This document shows positions 63,711-64,000 of a stretch of DNA of 64,000 nt, piece after piece; position 1 is the first letter of the stretch; each line of letters opens with the position of its first letter. Under the pieces are notes generated by a model. That model saw only the letters and a program-made list of their open reading frames with translations, ran no database searches and was not told the DNA's origin. The translations under genes and the position numbers were made by a program. Origin of the DNA: an uncultured Lachnospiraceae bacterium (GTDB lineage Bacteria; Bacillota; Clostridia; Lachnospirales; Lachnospiraceae); assembly GCA_947164865.1 (NCBI GenBank), contig CAMUYA010000013.1, forward strand, positions 1-64,000, written 5' to 3'.

Positions 63711-64000
63711 CGGCCGAGTCCTCCTGCTTTTCGAATAAGAATCCCAGGCCGGCGTTATTCACATCGTCCACCCATATTACAGCACCGTCGTAATAGTATA
63801 ATGCACCGGTTCCGTCCTCGTAACGCTGTGTATCCATTACCCCTTCCTCTCCCTCGGTATTGGATATCAGATACTGTGTATGTACGCCACCGGTGTAGGA
63901 AAGTCCCACTCCGTCGGATGCCGTTCCTGCCACAAATTCATAACTGTCTATATAGGACATATCTTCGGAAGGAATGCCTATGGAACATATATAATCATCT
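63688..64000 (-). CDS. C-terminal part of a lipoprotein-like protein (partial)
   Basis: The frame is open to the right edge of the window, giving about 103 visible residues; the start is outside. It has a Gly-rich beta pattern ending WVDDVNNAGLGFLFEKQ and a polar tail. The ending corresponds to WYDATDNAGEGLVF of the lipoprotein at 61882-62370, so the two are paralogues. By analogy it is probably exported. It overlaps the kinase gene start by 23 bp. Confidence 0.7.
   Translation of the reverse strand, partial: DDYICSIGIPSEDMSYIDSYEFVAGTASDGVGLSYTGGVHTQYLISNTEGEEGVMDTQRYEDGTGALYYYDGAVIWVDDVNNAGLGFLFEKQEDSADEPSGQP

Overview
This 64 kb window is chromosomal DNA from a Gram-positive, Clostridia-type bacterium, most likely a Lachnospiraceae relative of Butyrivibrio or Lachnospira. 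The basis is inference: strong AGGAGG-type ribosome binding sites, moderate GC, a Bacillus-type acetolactate decarboxylase, RsbU/RsbW/STAS partner-switching proteins, and long secreted proteins with Gram-positive signal peptides. No rRNA, tRNA, transposase or CRISPR array is visible.

Left edge (1-5100): the 5' end of a small membrane protein diverges from a TetR regulator across two 16-bp operator palindromes. Then come a 400-bp gene-free stretch with a repeated 32-bp element, an HD-domain phosphohydrolase, acetolactate decarboxylase (budA), and an SGNH/MBOAT pair that would O-acylate an envelope polymer.

From about 4.1 to 64 kb nearly everything lies on the minus strand and forms one contractile injection system (CIS) locus, read here in transcription order from right to left. 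(a) 64.0-61.0 kb: a sensory cassette of two related extracytoplasmic proteins, a 7-TM LytS-type histidine kinase and a response regulator with a SARP-like DNA-binding domain. (b) 61.0-42.7 kb: a CIS-type fibre/adaptor protein, a one-TM pseudokinase-like protein, a membrane protein with a propeller and a degenerate class III cyclase-like domain, a MORN protein, a TolC-like secreted coiled-coil protein, and two giant paralogous secreted proteins. (c) 42.7-23.5 kb: the injection machine itself, with Pvc16-type terminator, a beta-rich protein, PAAR-like tip, sheath, tube, tail assembly chaperone with a -1 extension, a tube-like protein with WEF repeats, a long polar protein, two CIS-tube/Afp7-type proteins, gp27-like hub, gp5-like spike, gp25, two large baseplate proteins and a tail protein I-like protein. 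(d) 23.4-10.9 kb: STAS protein, orphan FtsE-like ATPase, RsbW-like kinase, two AAA+ ATPases, a propeller-MFS fusion, a GNAT protein and an RsbU-type phosphatase. (e) 10.8-4.2 kb: two candidate cargo proteins, one with kinase-fold motifs, followed by the O-acyltransferase pair in the same run.

Two regulatory signals stand out. The tail-chaperone gene carries an A-AAT-TTT slippery heptamer in the correct frame, with a Shine-Dalgarno-like sequence 14 nt upstream, leading into a start-less P2-GpE-like reading frame. Two promoters, in front of the response regulator and in front of the first giant secreted protein, share the arrangement TGTTGC-N5-TGTTGC-N11 followed by the -10 position. This suggests that the response regulator activates both halves of the locus. 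Taken together, the window reads as an envelope-anchored, signal-controlled Gram-positive CIS rather than a freely released particle. That reading is inference from gene content.
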